Below are positions 61,028 to 64,000 of a stretch of 64,000 nucleotides of DNA, in pieces. Below the pieces are notes generated by a model that had not been told where the DNA came from, did no database searches, and saw nothing but the letters and a program-made list of their open reading frames with translations. The stretch spans positions 1 to 64,000 of the forward strand of contig JAVBJN010000025.1 in the NCBI GenBank assembly GCA_031546985.1, in the 5' to 3' direction. Made by a program: the position numbers and the translations under genes. Every line of letters starts with the position of its first letter. Positions within the stretch are counted from its first letter, which is position 1. The stretch is from JAVBJN01 sp031546985 (GTDB taxonomy: Bacteria > Bacteroidota > Bacteroidia > Chitinophagales > Chitinophagaceae).

Positions 61028-61286
61028 ATCTGCCAGGTGCATAGCTCCTGTCAGGTCTAGGAGACAGAGGAGCTAGGTGAATGGTGGCCTTCGACAAGCT
61101 CAGGCACCGATAGCGTGAAAGGTGAAAGGGCGCGGTAGACCTGCCAGGAGCTGCGTCCCGCAGTGGCGGGACAGGCACCTGGCAGGTCTCTTGTCATGCT
61201 GCCCCGCAGGGAGCAGTATCTCCTAAAAAGATCATTAATGAAAAGATCCTGCACTCTGGTCCTGCCTCACAGGTGCAGGATGACAT
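61028..61286. repeat. mosaic of families B, A and C
   Basis: 61028-61058 is a family B stem without the mini-hairpin. 61086-61107 is family A in reverse. 61137-61190 is family B with the mini-hairpin (61153-61176). 61194-61286 is a family C inverted repeat ('TGTCATGCTGCCCCGCAGGG...GGTGCAGGATGACA'). No gene in 61011-61429. Confidence 0.82.
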
Positions 61287-61360
61287 AGCGAGCGGGCATA
61301 AAAGGAGAAAACCCCGCTCAAAATAAATTTTGCCTGCGCCACAAATCATCGTAAAATGGA

Positions 61361-61391
61361 TTTGTATTTTTCATTTTGAATATTATCTTTA
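61361..61391 (+). promoter_or_regulatory. promoter of the EGF-like lipoprotein gene
   Basis: TTTG (61361-61364), 19 bp, TATCTTTA (61384-61391): the standard Bacteroidota -33/-7 spacing, the last base of the -7 box being off consensus. The ATG is 38 bp downstream at 61430. Confidence 0.7.
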
Positions 61392-61429
61392 TACTTTAGT
61401 TAAACCTAAACAACTAAAGGACGCTGATT

Positions 61430-61957
61430 ATGAGAACAGTATTACTTTCCGCTTTTGCAACGTTATCAGTTTTTTCAACCGTTTTGTTCTCTTCCTGTAA
61501 ATCCGAACCTTGTGACGATATCATATGTGCTTACGGAGGTGTGTGCGATGATGGAAGTTGTAAATGCCAGGCCGGATACGAAGGTACGCATTGCGAAACC
61601 CTTACTTACACGAAGTACGAAGGCATTTGGTATGTAACTGAAGATGGCACTTTCTCCGGACCTACCCAATATTCTATTTCTATTGTAAAAGGTGGAAAAA
61701 TGAATGAGATCCGTATTAAGAACTTCTACAACAAGTTTACCAACGATGTGATTGCAGAAGTGACCGGTACCAAACTTACTATCCGTAAACAATCGCCACT
61801 GGCCGGTTGGTACGTAGAAGGTTATGGCGAACTGACCCCAACTTCTTACTATTCTCAGCATGCGAGCATTAAATTGTACTACAACGTAATTGACGATTTC
61901 GGAAAGAAAAACGATTTCGGTACTGCTGATGGCAATCCTTCAGAATACGTGAAATAA
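61430..61957 (+). CDS. lipoprotein with EGF-like domain
   Basis: 175 residues. Lipobox 'LFSSC' with C23 as the lipidated residue. Residues 28-55 are an EGF-like module: six to seven cysteines ('PCDDIICAYGGVCDDGSCKCQAGYEGTHCE'), with the 'C.C..GY.G..C' ending. The rest (56-175) is beta-rich ('YEGIWYVTEDGTFSGPTQYSISIVKGG'). EGF modules in bacterial lipoproteins are uncommon but recurrent in Bacteroidota and suggest binding to other proteins. Own promoter and terminator. Confidence 0.87.
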   Translation: MRTVLLSAFATLSVFSTVLFSSCKSEPCDDIICAYGGVCDDGSCKCQAGYEGTHCETLTYTKYEGIWYVTEDGTFSGPTQYSISIVKGGKMNEIRIKNFYNKFTNDVIAEVTGTKLTIRKQSPLAGWYVEGYGELTPTSYYSQHASIKLYYNVIDDFGKKNDFGTADGNPSEYVK

Positions 61958-61978
61958 GTTTCTTGTTAAGATAAAACG

Positions 61979-62011
61979 AAACGCCCCCACAGTACTGTGG
62001 GGGCGTTTTTA
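61979..62011 (+). terminator. terminator after the EGF-like lipoprotein gene
   Basis: AACGCCCCCACAGT / ACTGTGGGGGCGTT perfect hairpin followed by T-run. Confidence 0.93.
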
Positions 62012-62141
62012 TGTTGATGATTTTGAAGTTCTTTTTTGTGAATAGATCATAATTGGAGATCCAGCTCCTTTCTGTATCGGAGCATCATGATGGAAGAAGA
62101 TATGTACCTTTTGATACTTTAATAAATCTTCTAAAAAGGCC

Positions 62142-62349
62142 TGTCATCCTGCGGAGCGAGGCACGAGCGAAAGCAGGATCTCTTTATAGGAGATCCTGCT
62201 CCATTCTGCGTCCTTGCATGATGACATGGTTTGGATTTTGTTCTCTGGAGCGTTCGGTACGAACCTTCTTATAGCAAAACCTTGGCTTTAAATACATTGT
62301 AAAAAACATTTACACCTATATTCATAGGTGCCTGAGCTTGTCGAAGGCC
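62142..62349. repeat. family C copy followed by family A copy
   Basis: 62142-62226 is a family C inverted repeat ('GTCATCCTGCGGAGCGAGG...TGCGTCCTTGCATGATGACA') with inner stem 'GGATCTCTTTATAGGAGATCC'. 62328-62349 is an intact family A copy (GTGCCTGAGCTTGTCGAAGG). No gene in 62012-62376. Confidence 0.78.
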
Positions 62350-62376
62350 CTATGGTGTATGCATAAATACTAGCTG

Positions 62377-63639
62377 TTACGTCTTCTGGGGTTTCTTCTT
62401 TGCCGCAGGGAACAGCACATTATTCAAAATAAGGCGGTAGCCTGGCGATGAAGGGTGCAGCGACAGATCTGTTGGCGGATCGCCCACCGCATGCTGGTAA
62501 TCTTCGGGATCGTGGCCACCGTAAAAGGTCCAGGTGCCTTTGCCGTATTCGCCGTGAATGTAACGTGCTTCGTTGGCGCCTTTGTTATCGCCCATTACCA
62601 GCACATTGCTCTTAATGTATGTTTTGTTGAAAGCCGTTGTTTGCCCCATAAAACCTTTGATGGTAGTGGTGTGGTTTTGGCACAGCATGGTAGGCACAGG
62701 ATCGAACTTGGCAGAGAATGTAAACAAACTAAAATAATCCGTTTCAAACGGTACCCGGCGGTAGCCCGTAACATCAATATCGGAGTATTCGTACACATAA
62801 GGGTTCTGCTCCAAATGGAAACCTTTAAATGCAAAACACTTATTGTAATCGAGTTTTTGTTGTGCCTGCGGGTCGGCGCCATCGCCATCGTACATCCGTT
62901 CGCAAATGTCTACGCCGGTTGCGGCCAGGGCAATATCGTAACTGTCGGTAGCCGAGCACATCGCAAACAGGAAACCACCACCCGAAACAAAGTCGCGGAT
63001 CTTTTGCGCCACCGCCAGTTTAAGCTGCGATACTTTCTTATATCCACGGCGGTAGGCTATTTCTTCATTCTTGCGCACATCTTCCTGGTACCAGCTGGCC
63101 TGGCTGTAAGCCGCGTAGAACTTGCCATACTGGCCTGTAAAGTCTTCGTGGTGCAGGTGTAACCAATCGTACATGGGCAGTTTGCCATCCAGCACATCAT
63201 CGTCGTAAATTTTATCGTAGGGGATCTCCGCATACGTAAGCACCATCGTTACGGCATCATCCCAGGGTTGTTTGCTGCCCGGTGTGTACACCGCTATTTT
63301 GGGTGGTTTATCGAGCCGTACCATATCGGTATTGGACTCTGCATCGGCAATGGTTTCGAGTATGCCATTGTATTGCCCGTCGCTAATGATCTTATAGTTT
63401 ACACCCCGCAGTTTGCAGATGCGCTCCAGGCTTTCCTGCTGGTCCATACAAAAGCTGCCGCCCTCATAGTTTAGCAGCCAGTCTACTTTTACCCCAATGC
63501 TCAGCGCCTGGTAGGCTATGCCATAGGCTTTGAGGTGCTCTTTCTGGCCCGACTCATCCATCGGAATGTACAATTTAGCTGCAAAAGCCGCCATTTGCGT
63601 ACAGGTCAAAGCCAGTATGAATATTATCGCTTTTTTCAT
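62377..63639 (-). CDS. exported protein with amidotransferase-like fold
   Basis: 420 residues with a signal peptide cleaved near 'AAFA' (about 20). Two segments look like a class I glutamine-amidotransferase/DJ-1-like fold: 'KIAVYTPGSKQPWDDAVTMVLTYAEIPYDKIYDDDVLDG' in the middle and 'IRDFVSGGGFLFAMCSATDS' with a cysteine in the nucleophile-elbow place (about 236), and 'GTWTFYGGHDPEDY' near the end with His/Asp. Some databases label relatives 'asparagine synthetase B', but it has neither the N-terminal Cys glutaminase nor the ATP-PPase domain of AsnB. Substrate unknown. It overlaps the upstream gene by 4 bp. Confidence 0.75.
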   Translation of the reverse strand: MKKAIIFILALTCTQMAAFAAKLYIPMDESGQKEHLKAYGIAYQALSIGVKVDWLLNYEGGSFCMDQQESLERICKLRGVNYKIISDGQYNGILETIADAESNTDMVRLDKPPKIAVYTPGSKQPWDDAVTMVLTYAEIPYDKIYDDDVLDGKLPMYDWLHLHHEDFTGQYGKFYAAYSQASWYQEDVRKNEEIAYRRGYKKVSQLKLAVAQKIRDFVSGGGFLFAMCSATDSYDIALAATGVDICERMYDGDGADPQAQQKLDYNKCFAFKGFHLEQNPYVYEYSDIDVTGYRRVPFETDYFSLFTFSAKFDPVPTMLCQNHTTTIKGFMGQTTAFNKTYIKSNVLVMGDNKGANEARYIHGEYGKGTWTFYGGHDPEDYQHAVGDPPTDLSLHPSSPGYRLILNNVLFPAAKKKPQKT

Positions 63640-64000
63640 TGTTCTAAAGTTACGTCACGCTGCCTGGTTTTGAGCAGGTAACCATTCAGGATTTTTATAT
63701 AACGCAGGCTGTCTTTGCGCAGTACCTCGGCATAATCGACCAGCACCCGGTAGCGGCAGTTGTTGTAGGCCGTATCGAAGGTAAGGCTGTCTGTTTTTAA
63801 TTGTACATCCTGGTACAGCCGGTTAATGGGATTTATGTTTTCTTTAAGAAAAGTGCCTTCGCCAAAAGTCTGGTTGCGCTGCTCTACAATGCGCACCAGT
63901 TTGTCGGCAGCAAAGCGCAGGTCTATATAATCTACTGTATCGGGCAGGTACATGCGCAACAGGCAATTATCCGTAAGCCGGAAAGCGCCTTTGAGTATGG
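63636..64000 (-). CDS. protein of unknown function, C-terminal part (gene runs off the right edge)
   Basis: The frame is open to the window edge; about 120 residues are visible. It is charged and beta/alpha mixed ('RLTDNCLLRMYLPDTVDYIDLRFAADKLVRIVEQRNQTFGEG', 'YNNCRYRVLVDYAEVLRKDSLRYIKILNGYLLKTR'). No domain recognised. Its stop overlaps the start of the exported amidotransferase-fold gene (ATGA), so the two form one translationally coupled operon. Confidence 0.65.
   Translation of the reverse strand, partial: ILKGAFRLTDNCLLRMYLPDTVDYIDLRFAADKLVRIVEQRNQTFGEGTFLKENINPINRLYQDVQLKTDSLTFDTAYNNCRYRVLVDYAEVLRKDSLRYIKILNGYLLKTRQRDVTLEQ

Noticed and set aside
62377..63639. Asparagine synthetase B
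   Set aside because: No N-terminal Cys2 glutaminase, no SGGxDS ATP-PPase motif, and it has a signal peptide.
1..64000. tRNA, rRNA, transposase, integrase or phage genes
   Set aside because: None found by reading; dispersed repeats have no associated transposase in this window.

Overview
The window is chromosomal DNA of a Bacteroidota bacterium, most likely a Chitinophagaceae-type member. The reasons are: promoter -7 boxes of the Bacteroidota form TAnnTTTG ahead of many genes; almost no Shine-Dalgarno sites; four exported proteins ending in type IX secretion (T9SS) C-terminal sorting domains (three type A, one type B); and lineage-typical families such as SprB-repeat proteins, DUF4197, DUF2089, OstA-like and LptD-like envelope proteins. 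I saw no tRNA, rRNA, CRISPR array, phage gene or transposase.

Layout. 1-4.4 kb: end of a hybrid sensor kinase, a response regulator with a membrane tail, a 3-hydroxyacyl-CoA dehydrogenase, a lipoprotein and pdhB. 4.7-7.4 kb (minus): TetR regulator plus fabF, and a YiiX-like hydrolase. 7.6-11.7 kb (plus): an NtrC-like regulator without DNA-binding domain, lepB, a cytochrome c lipoprotein and a TPR protein. 12.3-15.7 kb (minus): a T9SS delta-60-repeat protein and a saccharopine dehydrogenase-type enzyme. 15.8-20.3 kb (plus): thioesterase, gyrA, TPR protein. 20.5-23.1 kb (minus): nitroreductase, VOC protein, nhaA. 23.2-29.5 kb: an envelope cluster (amidase, MCE protein, OstA-like on minus; LptD-like divergent on plus). 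29.7-35.6 kb (minus): serine hydrolase, small proteins, zinc-ribbon protein, GNAT, PlsC, Ung, methyltransferase. 35.8-46.5 kb: a 1501-residue SprB-like T9SS protein, lipoproteins, DUF1648 and DUF4197 proteins, an octapeptide-repeat protein and another T9SS cargo. 46.7-50.9 kb: small proteins, a DUF2089/Yip1-like/hydrolase operon, VOC protein. 51-57.9 kb: M13 peptidase, VOC, tail-less SSB, radical SAM protein, arginase-family enzyme. 58-61 kb: ccmE-ccmF. 61.4-64 kb: EGF-like lipoprotein and an exported amidotransferase-fold protein.

How genes work together: ccmE/ccmF serve haem attachment for cytochromes such as the one at 10.1 kb. LptD-like, OstA-like, MCE and amidase proteins form an outer-membrane building group. 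LepB would process the many signal peptides seen. TetR and fabF look like a self-repressed pair, with an operator adjoining the promoter.

The most unusual content is intergenic. At least four dispersed repeat families sit end to end between operons. A small oriented GC-rich hairpin (core CCCGCA...GCGGG with a CAGGC-like right flank) is nested inside several of them, and copies of the same scaffold with and without it occur in this window. Other points of note are a CxxxY-type CcmE, near-leaderless promoters, a phased 10-bp repeat array beside ssb, and two very small candidate genes.
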